This document shows positions 1 to 8,862 of a DNA stretch of 33,531 nt, in pieces. The stretch covers positions 1-33,531 of the forward strand of contig CANQBN010000005.1 in the NCBI GenBank assembly GCA_947588855.1, given 5' to 3'. A model generated the notes under the pieces. That model worked only from the letters and a program-made list of their open reading frames with translations, searched no databases and was not told the origin of the DNA. The translations under genes and the position numbers were made by a program. The DNA is from an uncultured Lachnospiraceae bacterium (GTDB lineage: Bacteria > Bacillota > Clostridia > Lachnospirales > Lachnospiraceae). Position 1 is the stretch's first letter. Every line of letters starts with the position of its first letter.

Positions 1-257
1 GAATCCACCATGCGCTCCGCGTTCAGGTCCGGACGGAACGTCACGATATCGCCGTTCACTGTCGTATATGCCTTCAGTCCCTCAAAAACCTCCTGACAAT
101 ACTGCAGAATGCCTGCACACTCGTTCAGTACCACAGTGGCATCGGAAGTCAGGCCGCCCTCATCCCAGGCTCCGTCGATAAAATTTGACACATACCTCTG
201 GCTGGTCTCCCGATAGGCAAACCCTATCTCGCTCCAATTCAGATCTCTTTTCTCCAT
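1..257 (-). CDS. ilvE: Branched-chain-amino-acid aminotransferase, N-terminal part (truncated by window edge)
   Basis: Reverse-strand translation MEKRDLNWSEIGFAYRETSQRYVSNFIDGAWDEGGLTSDATVVLNECAGILQYCQEVFEGLKAYTTVNGDIVTFRPDLNAERMVDS matches the class IV BCAT N-terminus. Confidence 0.85.
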   Translation of the reverse strand, partial: MEKRDLNWSEIGFAYRETSQRYVSNFIDGAWDEGGLTSDATVVLNECAGILQYCQEVFEGLKAYTTVNGDIVTFRPDLNAERMVD

Positions 258-341
258 AGTTCCTCACTCCTTAACACATTTCTCGCTATTTTTAGGCTGC
301 CGCCCGGTTATCCGTAATTTCCCTCAACTGCAGTCTCATCT

Positions 342-370
342 ATTGTAGAATATTCATTTGGATTTTGCAA
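342..370 (-). promoter_or_regulatory. Putative sigma-A promoter for ilvE (TTGCAA - 17 nt - TACAAT)
   Basis: Minus strand reads TTGCAA-AATCCAAATGAATATTC-TACAAT, about 80 nt upstream of the start codon. Confidence 0.6.
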
Positions 371-488
371 GTCCGCAGATTATGTTTTCTGCCGTTATCG
401 GCAAGATTTTCCTTCCGCATCAAAAAAGGAGACCTTAAGCCTGTCCCGGCGTTGGGTCCCCATCTCGCTATTTTTATTCCGTCTCTTC

Positions 489-647
489 TCACGCTTCCTC
501 AAACTGGTCCTTGCCTACGCTGCACAGGGGACATACCCAGTCGTCGGGAAGATCCTCAAAAGCGGTTCCCGGCTCGATTCCGTTATCGGGATCGCCAACC
601 TCAGGATCATACTCGTAACCGCATACAACACATACATATTTCTTCAT
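489..647 (-). CDS. Rubredoxin
   Basis: [52 protein letters not shown], with two CxxC motifs (CVVCGY, CPLC) and the canonical rubredoxin layout. At 52 aa it falls below the ORF-track cutoff. Confidence 0.95.
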   Translation of the reverse strand: MKKYVCVVCGYEYDPEVGDPDNGIEPGTAFEDLPDDWVCPLCSVGKDQFEEA

Positions 648-910
648 AGCCAATCTCTCCTTTCTCTGTCTGCCTTCACCGCGCCCGGACAGAATCCTTG
701 TCTTCCGAAAATCCGCAGCTTATTGCTGTTCATGACATAGTTTACCACATATTTTTCAATTTTACCACTACCTGCAAAAAATAAAGTGGTGTTTCCGGAA
801 AAAGTGATGTATAATCTTCCAGAACACTGCGTTCTCAGAAATCCTGCGGTTCACATCCGTCGCGTCTGGCCTGTACCGGCCCAGCGGTTCGCCGAAGGAT
901 GACCCCTGCC

Positions 911-1042
911 ATGCCGTTTTATGTCGAGAAAGAATATCTTGACGTACGGTTTTATATCGAGAAAGAATATCTTGACGTACGGTTTTATATCGAGAAAGGA
1001 GACTTTGCCATGCAGTTTTCTATCGAAAAAGCCACCCCCGCG
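911..1042 (+). repeat. 33-bp tandem repeat, about 4 units, the last overlapping the start of the GNAT gene
   Basis: Units begin at 911 (ATGCCGTTTTATGTCGAGAAAGAATATCTTGAC), 944 and 977 (GTACGGTTTTATATCGAGAAAG...), and 1010 (ATGCAGTTTTCTATCGAAAAAG...). Confidence 0.9.
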
Positions 1043-1537
1043 GACTATCCTGTCTTTGCTGAAATCTCGCGTCAGGTCTGGCGGCTCTTAGACCACAAGG
1101 AATGGTTCGCCATGGACAATCCCGATTATACCTACCAGGTCCTTACCGGCGGCTGCGGCACCGGCTACAAGGCCGTGGCCGAGGATACCGGCGAAATCGC
1201 AGGCATCTTCCTGACGGAAGTGCCCAGCATGTCAAAAGAGAATCTGGGCCGGGACATCCATCTGCCGGAGACAGAGCTTCCAAAAGTGGCCCACATGGAT
1301 ACCGCCGCCGTCCTCCCAAAGTACCGGGGACATCACCTGCAGTATCTCCTCATGCAGGCGGCAGAGCAGGACTTGCAGGATCAGGGATACCGCTATCTGA
1401 TGTGTACCATTCACCCGGAAAATCACGCCAGTCTGAACACTGCCCTGCGGCAGGGATACCGAATCATGGCCGAAAAAGAGAAATACGGCGGCTACCGGCG
1501 GGCGATCCTTTTGAAGGAGCTTACTCCCTCCACTTAA
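1010..1537 (+). CDS. GNAT family N-acetyltransferase
   Basis: MQFSIEKATPADYPVFAEISRQVW...AAVLPKYRGHHLQYLLMQAAEQ...TIHPENHASLNTALRQGYRI. ATG at 1010 follows AAAGGAG; the longer ORF start at 899 only reads through the tandem repeat. Confidence 0.8.
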   Translation: MQFSIEKATPADYPVFAEISRQVWRLLDHKEWFAMDNPDYTYQVLTGGCGTGYKAVAEDTGEIAGIFLTEVPSMSKENLGRDIHLPETELPKVAHMDTAAVLPKYRGHHLQYLLMQAAEQDLQDQGYRYLMCTIHPENHASLNTALRQGYRIMAEKEKYGGYRRAILLKELTPST

Positions 1538-2078
1538 GACGGTGCAGTTCTCCCTGCAGATTCATTTTCTCAAACCCGTTCTGGCGAAGGGCCTCATAGA
1601 GAATAATGGACACGGAGTTGGACAAATTCAGGGAGCGGATATCGCCCCACATGGGAATCCGCACACAATTCTCCTGGTTCTCCAGCAGAAGTTCCTCCGG
1701 AATGCCGGCGCTTTCCTTGCCGAACATAATATAGTCGTCGGGCCGATAGCGGACCTCCGTGTAGACCTTCCGGGCCTTGGTGGTAGCCATATAAAGACGG
1801 CAGGATACGCCACTGTCCCGGTCCGAACCGACGGCGTATTGTTCCGGATCCTTCCCAATACAAAAGCCGGGATTCCGTTCCCGGAAATCCCGATAATCGT
1901 CATAGACAGTCAGGTCCAGCTTATCCCAGTAATCCAGGCCTGCCCGCATAAGCATTTTCTCATTCAGTTTAAAGCCGAGAGGCCGGATCAGATGGAGCCT
2001 GGTATTCGTGGCCACACAGGTCCGCCCGATATTGCCGGTGTTGGCCGGCATCTCCGGCTCAAGTAAAACGATATTCAC
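1521..2078 (-). CDS. trmL: tRNA (cytidine(34)-2'-O)-methyltransferase (SPOUT family), GTG start
   Basis: MNIVLLEPEMPANTGNIGRTCVATNTRLHLIRPLGF...IMFGKESAGIPEELL...IPMWGDIRSLNLSNSVSIILYEALRQ. Characteristic TrmL motifs. Confidence 0.92.
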   Translation of the reverse strand: MNIVLLEPEMPANTGNIGRTCVATNTRLHLIRPLGFKLNEKMLMRAGLDYWDKLDLTVYDDYRDFRERNPGFCIGKDPEQYAVGSDRDSGVSCRLYMATTKARKVYTEVRYRPDDYIMFGKESAGIPEELLLENQENCVRIPMWGDIRSLNLSNSVSIILYEALRQNGFEKMNLQGELHRLKWRE

Positions 2079-2133
2079 AGAGCAGCTTCCCCTTTACCTC
2101 TTCTCTCATGATCCGTATGCTGCCGCTTCGGCT

Positions 2134-3318
2134 TCAGCCTTCCGCGCTTTTCTCCTCATCCAGCCGCTTTACAAACCGCGCCATCCGCCCCAGAGCCTCT
2201 TTCAAACTCTTGAGAGAATAGGCGTAGGAAATACGAAGATAGCCGTCTCCGCAGGCTCCAAAGGCCGTACCCGGCACAACCGCCACCTTCTCCTCCCTCA
2301 GGAAACGGTTGGCAAACTCATCGGAGGAAATACCGAACCGCTTAATACTGGGAAACGCATAGAAAGCCCCTTCCGGTTCGAAGCATTCCAGCCCCATCTC
2401 ACGGAACGCGTTCAGAACAAACCTTCGCCGCTGATCATAGGACTCACGCATCATCTCCACATCGGCATCTCCGTTTTTCAATGCGTCAACCGCCGCGTAC
2501 TGGCTGGTGGTAGGTGCGCACATGATAGCGAACTGATGAACCTTCAGCATCTGTTCCAAAATAACCTTAGGAGCGGCCGCATAGCCCAGTCTCCAGCCGG
2601 TCATGGCATAGGATTTGGAGAATCCGTTGATCACCACCGTCCGGTCTTTCATGCCCGGAAGAGAGGCGATGGATACGTGTTGCTCCGGTCCGAAGGTCAG
2701 TTCACAGTAAATCTCATCGGAGATAACAAACAAATCCTTCTCAATCACAATATCGGCAATCTTCTGAAGCTCCTCCCTCCGCATGACCGCACCGGTGGGA
2801 TTGTTGGGAAATGCCAACATAAGAATCTTGGTCTTATCGGTAATCTTCTCCAGGAGCTTTTCCGGCGTCAGCTTAAAATGGTCTTTCTCTTCCAGATTAA
2901 TAATCACCGGTTTCCCGCCGGCCAGAATGGCACAGGGCACATAGGAGACAAAGCAGGGCTGGGGAATCAGCACCTCGTCCCCCGGATTCAGCATGGCCCG
3001 AAATGCCAAGTCGATGGCCTCGCTTCCGCCGACGGTCACCAGAATCTCCGACTCCGGGCGGTATGTCATATCGCAGCGCCGATACAGATAATTGCAGATT
3101 TCCTGTCTCAGTTCCTTCAATCCCGCGTTGGCCGTGTAAAATGTACGTCCCTTCTCCAGAGAATAGATGCCCTCTTCTCTCACATGCCAGGGCGTATCGA
3201 AATCCGGTTCGCCTACACCCAGGGATATTGCGTCCTTCATCTCGCTTACAATATCGAAAAATTTGCGGATTCCGGAGGGTTCCAACTGTACAATCGTGTC
3301 TGACAACGGATTTCTCAT
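2134..3318 (-). CDS. Pyridoxal phosphate-dependent aminotransferase, class I/II
   Basis: Contains AFPNNPTGAVM, ISDEIYCELTF, NGFSKSYAMTGWRLGYAAAP and the C-terminal RISYAYS motif. Confidence 0.93.
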   Translation of the reverse strand: MRNPLSDTIVQLEPSGIRKFFDIVSEMKDAISLGVGEPDFDTPWHVREEGIYSLEKGRTFYTANAGLKELRQEICNYLYRRCDMTYRPESEILVTVGGSEAIDLAFRAMLNPGDEVLIPQPCFVSYVPCAILAGGKPVIINLEEKDHFKLTPEKLLEKITDKTKILMLAFPNNPTGAVMRREELQKIADIVIEKDLFVISDEIYCELTFGPEQHVSIASLPGMKDRTVVINGFSKSYAMTGWRLGYAAAPKVILEQMLKVHQFAIMCAPTTSQYAAVDALKNGDADVEMMRESYDQRRRFVLNAFREMGLECFEPEGAFYAFPSIKRFGISSDEFANRFLREEKVAVVPGTAFGACGDGYLRISYAYSLKSLKEALGRMARFVKRLDEEKSAEG

Positions 3319-3797
3319 GGGGTAATTAACATCCTTTCATCCTGAATCTCTTCCACCAGAACGGTACCGTGATCCTTATATTTCTTCAACACAAAATGAG
3401 TGGCGGTGCTCAGCACGGAATCCAACGTGGACAGCTTGCTGGATACGAAAAGGGCCACCTCCTTCATGGTTTTTCCCTCAATAAATACGGTAAAATCATA
3501 GGCGCCGGACATCAGATACACCGCGTTCACCTCATTGTACTGGTAAATCCGCTCGGCGATCTTATCAAATCCCATGCCTCTCTGAGGCGTCACTTTCACC
3601 TCAATCAGAGCCGTCACTTTCTCCTGAGTGGTATTATCCCAGTTGATCAGGGTGTGATAACCGCAGATAATATGCTCCTTCTCCATCTGGGCAATCTCAT
3701 TGGCCACCGCCACTTCGCTCTCGCCCAGCATGACTGCCAGATCCTTCAGATCAATTCGGCTGTTCTTCTCCATCACTGCCAGAATCTTCTCTCTCAT
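3315..3797 (-). CDS. Lrp/AsnC family transcriptional regulator
   Basis: MREKILAVMEKNSRIDLKDLAVMLGESEVAVANEIAQMEKEHIICGYHTLINW... (HTH) followed by a RAM-type domain. ATG at 3797 has a GGAGG 9 nt upstream. ATGA overlap with the downstream aminotransferase. Confidence 0.85.
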   Translation of the reverse strand: MREKILAVMEKNSRIDLKDLAVMLGESEVAVANEIAQMEKEHIICGYHTLINWDNTTQEKVTALIEVKVTPQRGMGFDKIAERIYQYNEVNAVYLMSGAYDFTVFIEGKTMKEVALFVSSKLSTLDSVLSTATHFVLKKYKDHGTVLVEEIQDERMLITP

Positions 3798-3867
3798 AGT
3801 CCATATCCTCCTTCTCACTTATTTCTCTGCGTCGCTTTGCTGAAGACGCTCCTTCACGGAAATGTTT

Positions 3868-4443
3868 TCAAAAACTTCTCTCCGGCAACCGGTACAATTC
3901 GTCCTCTCTGGGCCGCTCCATAAATCCCTGGACCTGCCCGTATACAATCCGGCGACTGATTCCGGAATCCACTTTTCCAATAATACTGGCAGGTATCCCC
4001 TGCCCCGCCAGCGCTTCCGCCAGCCGTTCCCCATGGTCTGCGGCAAACAACATACAGTTCCTGCTGAGAAGCCGGTAAGGATTCAGCTTATAGCACTCGC
4101 AGATCTCTATGGTCCCCTGCTTTACGGGAATCCGCAGTAAATCTACGGTGAAACCCAGCATATAGGCACCTGAGATATTCCAAAGGGCGGTATAAATACC
4201 GCCCTCCCTTATCTCTTCCCATTCTGCAGCTCCCAGGCTTCTCCAGTCATGAGAACCGCTTTCGATGGCAGGCCCATACTGCTGCTGCATACTCCTGATA
4301 AAGCTTTCGGGAAAACAGCGAAGTAGCTCTTCTTCCCTGATCAGCGCAATCTGCCGGGAGCCTTCCAACCCTGCAAATCCGGCAGCCACCAAATCCTGCC
4401 CCGGCCGCAGACAGCCTCTGCTCTCCCTCTCAATATATCTCAT
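3868..4443 (-). CDS. AIR synthase-related (AIRS C-terminal domain-like) protein
   Basis: The C-terminal stretch (CMLFAADHGERLAEALAGQGIPASIIGKVDSGISRRIV) resembles the PurM/HypE C-terminal domain. No N-terminal AIRS ATP-binding domain is apparent. Confidence 0.55.
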   Translation of the reverse strand: MRYIERESRGCLRPGQDLVAAGFAGLEGSRQIALIREEELLRCFPESFIRSMQQQYGPAIESGSHDWRSLGAAEWEEIREGGIYTALWNISGAYMLGFTVDLLRIPVKQGTIEICECYKLNPYRLLSRNCMLFAADHGERLAEALAGQGIPASIIGKVDSGISRRIVYGQVQGFMERPREDELYRLPERSF

Positions 4444-4486
4444 GCACCTATTCTCCCAATAATATCCCTCGAACCCGAATCTGCCG

Positions 4487-4606
4487 TTAAAACTTCATGG
4501 CACCCAATACCAGGGGGGCCACCATGGCCAGCACCAGCAAAATTACAATAATGGAAGATACGATCTTCTTAGTTCTCTTATTTTTAAAATCAAACACAAT
4601 CTTCAC
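4487..4606 (-). CDS. Small single-pass membrane protein, 39 aa, GTG start
   Basis: (V/M)KIVFDFKNKRTKKIVSSIIVILLVLAMVAPLVLGAMKF*. Basic N-terminal stretch then about 20 hydrophobic residues. Its GTG overlaps the upstream exonuclease stop as GTGA (4603..4606). Not in the ORF track. Confidence 0.65.
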   Translation of the reverse strand: MKIVFDFKNKRTKKIVSSIIVILLVLAMVAPLVLGAMKF

Positions 4607-5331
4607 CTCTTCACTATTCTTCCATACTGGGAGATGATCTTATCCGTCAATCTTGAAATTTCATTCCTGGATAAACAATCCACCTGCACAGTTAGATTTA
4701 TTTTATGATATTTTGTCAATTCATGCAAGACTTCTTTTTGTCTTTTTGTCGCCGACTGCTCTTTTTTTACTTTATAAACCAATTTTTGAGGTGAAAAAAT
4801 GTCTGATTGACTGTCCCCGTACCGATTTATCAGTATCTGGTAAAGCTCATGAGCCGCTCTTGCGTCATGAAGAGCCCTGTGCGCGCCATTTAAAGATACC
4901 TGAAAATAACTGCAGGCACTGCCAAGCGATTTCGAAAGCTTCTCCGGCATAAACTTCCGGCACAACCGCAGAGTATCCAGCCCTTCCTTCTCAAAATTCA
5001 GACCTGCGTTTACCGCCGCCCGCTTCAGAAAGCTGTAATCAAACAAAATATTGTGGCCCAGAAGAGGCAGCCCTTCGCAGAATTCCGCATATTCCCCGAT
5101 CACCTGGCCGATCATTGGCTTCTTCTCAAGCATGTCGTCGCTGATTCCCGTCAGCTTCGAAATCTCCGTGCTCAGCTTCCGCCCCGGATTAATCAGTATA
5201 GTCTTCTCTTCCGCAATGCAACCGTTCACCACCTTGACAGCGGCAATCTCAATGATCTTTTCTGTTTTTGCACTCAGGCCTGTGGTTTCCAGATCCACTG
5301 CCACATAAGAATTTGTCAGCATTCTTTCCAT
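4603..5331 (-). CDS. DnaQ/PolC-type 3'-5' exonuclease
   Basis: VAVDLETTGLSAKTEKIIEIAAVKV (Exo I), GHNILFDYSFLKRA (Exo II), HRALHDARAAHELY (Exo III), plus an extra C-terminal module. Confidence 0.9.
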   Translation of the reverse strand: MERMLTNSYVAVDLETTGLSAKTEKIIEIAAVKVVNGCIAEEKTILINPGRKLSTEISKLTGISDDMLEKKPMIGQVIGEYAEFCEGLPLLGHNILFDYSFLKRAAVNAGLNFEKEGLDTLRLCRKFMPEKLSKSLGSACSYFQVSLNGAHRALHDARAAHELYQILINRYGDSQSDIFSPQKLVYKVKKEQSATKRQKEVLHELTKYHKINLTVQVDCLSRNEISRLTDKIISQYGRIVKR

Positions 5332-7193
5332 CTCTGCTCATCTATGCGCACAACCCTGGCATTATGGCTCAAGGGGCTGCGGCGCAGGTAATCAAAAAGT
5401 ATCGCTGACCCGTCTCCCATAATTTCCAGGTGGGCTATACTTGCAATCTGCCTGGCATCATACGCCTCATATCCCCGCAGGTATCGGGGACATTCCTTTT
5501 CTTCACGGAAAAATTCCCTAATTTTCTGTTTATAGGAGCCTAAATCTCTGGCAAAGGACGGCCTGCTCTTCACATTTTCTCTCAGATACAGATCGCATAT
5601 AAGCAAATCCCGGTACCGTTCCTGCCTCTGGTTACGCGCATCAGGCGTTTGATAGGACAGGCTCGCTCCCTTTTCTCCAGGGAACAGGTCAATTTCCCTT
5701 CCCGGCCTTTCACATAAAAAGCGGTATAGTATCTCATATCTCGCCAGCCTGCTGTGCCTGACTCCATTAAGGCCCTGATCTTCATAAAAGTCCGCCAGTT
5801 CCTCAAACATCCGGAAAGCAGAGGGATGCTCCTGCCTCATCGCCTTAAGAGTCAGCGCAAACTGACCGCTGTTGTAATAGACCTCCACCATTTCCTCCAC
5901 AGACTTCAGTTTCAAAACATCCTTATAACTGAGCCATCTGGTAGCCATCACCTCATAAGGAGGTTCCTCATGAAAGACCATATCGTATTCAGAGGTCATT
6001 TCAGCAATATAAGAACCTTTTAGAACTTTCAAAAATCCCAGTTGCAGCTGATCCGGCTCCATATCATACACTTCATCAAAGGACTGGCGGAACCGTTCGA
6101 GATTCTCACAGGGCAGTCCGGCAATCAAATCCAGATGCTGATGAATGTTGCCGAACTTTTTAATCCTGCCTACGGCTTCCCTAAGCCGTTCCAGATTCAT
6201 GGCACGGCGGATTTCACGAATCGCAGGCTCGTACGTAGTCTGTACTCCAATCTCCAGCTGAATCAGTCCGGACCGCATCTGCTCCATGACCGTCAGCTGC
6301 TCCTCATCGATCAGGTCAGCTGATATCTCAAAATGAAAATTCGTCACTCCGTTGTCATGAACCAAAAGATATTTCCAGATAGCCAGCGCATGACTTTTGC
6401 TGCAGTTGAAGGTCCGATCCACGAATTTCACCTGAGGAACTCTCTTATCCAGGAAAAAATCCAATTCCCGCTTCACCAGTTCCAGGCTACGGAAACGAAC
6501 CGTCTTATCGATAGACGACAGACAATAGCTGCACTGAAAAGGACATCCTCTGCTGCTCTCATAATAGATAATCCGGTGATCCCAATTCTCCAGGTTCTCA
6601 TAAGGGAACGGAAGCTCATCCAGGCTCAGAAGCTCCGCCGGGCCGGTGGTAACCATCCTGCCGGAAGAATCCCGGAAGACAATTCCGGGAATCCGGGCCA
6701 GTTGTTCATCATCCGGGACTACACTGTCCTTCCCTCCTACGGTACATAACGAAATATCCGTTCCGGACTCTTCATAAATCTTCACCAGCCAGGCAAAGGT
6801 TTTCTCTCCCTCTCCCGCCATAATACCTCTGACCGCAGGCTCTTCTGCAAGAATTTTCTCACTGTCATAGGATACCTCAGGTCCGCCCAGCCAGATATCC
6901 GTATCCGGCAGGACTTTCTTCAGGTTCCGAAGAATCTGCCGGATGTAAGTGATATTCCAGATATAGCAGGAGAACCCAACCACATCCGGCTTCCGCAGAA
7001 AGATATCCTTCAATATTTCGTCTGTCTGTTGATTGATGGTATACTCGCCAATCTCGATTTCTGACCGGCGCGTCTGTTTCCAGCCATCGGGCGCACAATG
7101 ATCCTTCTGCTTCTCCGCATAAGCTTTCAGGCTGTACACGCCCAGATTGGAATGGATATACTTGGCATTGACTGCCGTCAGCAAAAATCTCAT
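5316..7193 (-). CDS. B12-binding-domain radical SAM protein (DUF4080-like C-terminus)
   Basis: ESSRGCPFQCSYCLSS radical SAM CxxxCxxC; N-terminal cobalamin-binding-like fold (AVNAKYIHSNLGVYSLKAYAE..., DVVGFSCYIWN, WLGGPEVSYD). Confidence 0.85.
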   Translation of the reverse strand: MRFLLTAVNAKYIHSNLGVYSLKAYAEKQKDHCAPDGWKQTRRSEIEIGEYTINQQTDEILKDIFLRKPDVVGFSCYIWNITYIRQILRNLKKVLPDTDIWLGGPEVSYDSEKILAEEPAVRGIMAGEGEKTFAWLVKIYEESGTDISLCTVGGKDSVVPDDEQLARIPGIVFRDSSGRMVTTGPAELLSLDELPFPYENLENWDHRIIYYESSRGCPFQCSYCLSSIDKTVRFRSLELVKRELDFFLDKRVPQVKFVDRTFNCSKSHALAIWKYLLVHDNGVTNFHFEISADLIDEEQLTVMEQMRSGLIQLEIGVQTTYEPAIREIRRAMNLERLREAVGRIKKFGNIHQHLDLIAGLPCENLERFRQSFDEVYDMEPDQLQLGFLKVLKGSYIAEMTSEYDMVFHEEPPYEVMATRWLSYKDVLKLKSVEEMVEVYYNSGQFALTLKAMRQEHPSAFRMFEELADFYEDQGLNGVRHSRLARYEILYRFLCERPGREIDLFPGEKGASLSYQTPDARNQRQERYRDLLICDLYLRENVKSRPSFARDLGSYKQKIREFFREEKECPRYLRGYEAYDARQIASIAHLEIMGDGSAILFDYLRRSPLSHNARVVRIDEQRWKEC

Positions 7194-7196
7194 AAT

Positions 7197-7697
7197 CTAT
7201 ACCTGAATCTTCATAATCCTGCCGGTAGCGTTGTAGGGATAGTAACGGACACCCGCTGCGTCAAACATTCTCTTGGAAGCCCGATTCCCCGGCGTTTTGT
7301 CATATTTATCATCTGCGTAAATAACCGTCTTGATTCCGGCCTGAATGATAGCTTTGGCGCATTCATTGCAGGGGAACAGGGTCACATACAGCTTGCTTCC
7401 CTCCAGACTGCCTCCCCGATAATTGAGGATGGCGTTCAGCTCACTGTGGGCTACATAGACATACTTTGCATTGTAGGGATCCTCATCCGCGTTTTCCCGG
7501 TTCCAGGGAAACTCGTCATCGGAACAGCCTATGGGAAGTCCATTATATCCCATGGACATAATCTTATTGTCGGCGCTGACGATACAGCAGCCCACCTGAG
7601 TATTGGGATCTTTAGAACGCATACCGGACAATTCGGCAACTCCCATAAAATATTCATCCCATGAAATGTAATCGCTTCGTTTCTTACTGTCTGCCAT
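7197..7697 (-). CDS. comEB: dCMP deaminase family protein (ComEB-like)
   Basis: DYISWDEYFMGVAELSGMRSKDPNTQVGCCIV...VAHSELNAILN...TLFPCNECAKAIIQAGI: zinc-binding HAE-like (HSE) and PCxxC motifs. Confidence 0.88.
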   Translation of the reverse strand: MADSKKRSDYISWDEYFMGVAELSGMRSKDPNTQVGCCIVSADNKIMSMGYNGLPIGCSDDEFPWNRENADEDPYNAKYVYVAHSELNAILNYRGGSLEGSKLYVTLFPCNECAKAIIQAGIKTVIYADDKYDKTPGNRASKRMFDAAGVRYYPYNATGRIMKIQV

Positions 7698-8862
7698 GCT
7701 GCTCTTCCTCCTTCTTCTCGTTGGTATAAATCACATGATATCCGGCTGCTTTCGTCAGCCTGTTCATAATCGCCTGACCCAGATGATCTCTGGCAAAACT
7801 CTCTGAATAGATATAATCGACCTGCAGATCGTCAAACTCCCTCAGCACCGCAAACAGACTATGGGCAATGGTCTCCTGCTGACCGCGGATTCCCAGGCTG
7901 CGGACAATCCCCGCCGGATACTGGTTCTCTGTCTCATCGGTGCAGATAACGCCCACACGGTATCCCTGGGACAGCTTCTCCTGGACCAACCGGTTGATCC
8001 GGCCAATCACCGCCTCGCTGATCGGTTCCGACACAGGTTCTGGAACAGTAAGCTCTGCCGCATACCGCCCCTGCCCCATGCGCCTGGTCCCACCGCCAGC
8101 TTTGTTCTTCCGCTCTTCCACCAGTACAAGCTCTGCCTTGGGAGCATAGTGCCGGTACTTCATACCCGGCGCTTTCGGCCTCACATCCGCCGCCATCGGC
8201 CCTGTGATGGCCGGGTCAATATCCACATGCCCCACGGTTTCTTGAAGCATCTCCATGGTGACGGCGCCTGGCCGCAGAAGAATCGGCACATCTCCCGTCA
8301 CATCTACGATAGTAGACTCCACTCCAATTCCCACTGGGCCGCCGTCCAGAATCATCTCAATCCTTCCGTCCATATCCTGCATCACATGTTCTGCCGTAGT
8401 CGGGCTGGGTCTTCCGGAGCGATTGGCGCTGGGCGCCGCTATAGGCAGTCCTGCCAGAGCAATCAGACGATTAGCCACTGGATCGCTTGGCATCCGAACC
8501 GCTACCGTATCCAGGCCGCCTGTAGTTCCATAAGGCACAATACTGCTCTTGGGGAATATCATGGTCAGCGGTCCCGGCCAGAAGGCATCCATCAGTTTCC
8601 GGGCTGCTTCCGGTACTGACTGAACCAACGGTACAATCTCCTCCGCCGAAGAAATGTGGAGGATCAGCGGATTGTCTGACGGCCGCCCCTTAGCCGCGTA
8701 GATCTTCCGGGCCGCTTCCTCGTCAAGTCCATTGGCTCCCAGACCATAGACTGTCTCCGTGGGAAAGGCCACCAGACCTCCGGCGCACAAAATCTCAGCC
8801 GCCTCAGTCAGCAGACGGTCATCTATGTTATCGTTATCTATTTTTATTACTTTTGTAAGCAT
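7684..8862 (-). CDS. L-threonylcarbamoyladenylate synthase (Sua5/YwlC type)
   Basis: LCAGGLVAFPTETVYGLGANGLDEEAARKIYAAKGRPSDNPLILHI and PGMKYRHYAPKAELVLV (Sua5 C-terminal domain). Confidence 0.95.
   Translation of the reverse strand: MLTKVIKIDNDNIDDRLLTEAAEILCAGGLVAFPTETVYGLGANGLDEEAARKIYAAKGRPSDNPLILHISSAEEIVPLVQSVPEAARKLMDAFWPGPLTMIFPKSSIVPYGTTGGLDTVAVRMPSDPVANRLIALAGLPIAAPSANRSGRPSPTTAEHVMQDMDGRIEMILDGGPVGIGVESTIVDVTGDVPILLRPGAVTMEMLQETVGHVDIDPAITGPMAADVRPKAPGMKYRHYAPKAELVLVEERKNKAGGGTRRMGQGRYAAELTVPEPVSEPISEAVIGRINRLVQEKLSQGYRVGVICTDETENQYPAGIVRSLGIRGQQETIAHSLFAVLREFDDLQVDYIYSESFARDHLGQAIMNRLTKAAGYHVIYTNEKKEEEQHGRQ

Noticed and set aside
899-1009. Extended N-terminus of the GNAT protein from 899
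   Set aside because: A better RBS and start exist at 1010; the upstream part is just the in-frame tandem repeat. Kept as a finding rather than as coding sequence.
911-1042. CRISPR-like array at the 33-bp repeats
   Set aside because: Units are contiguous with no spacers, so it is a tandem repeat.
1102-1599. 165-aa plus-strand ORF in an alternative frame of the GNAT gene
   Set aside because: Overlaps the GNAT frame with no domain-like features.
2008-3303. 431-aa plus-strand ORF
   Set aside because: Antisense to trmL and the aminotransferase; no domain signal, no RBS.
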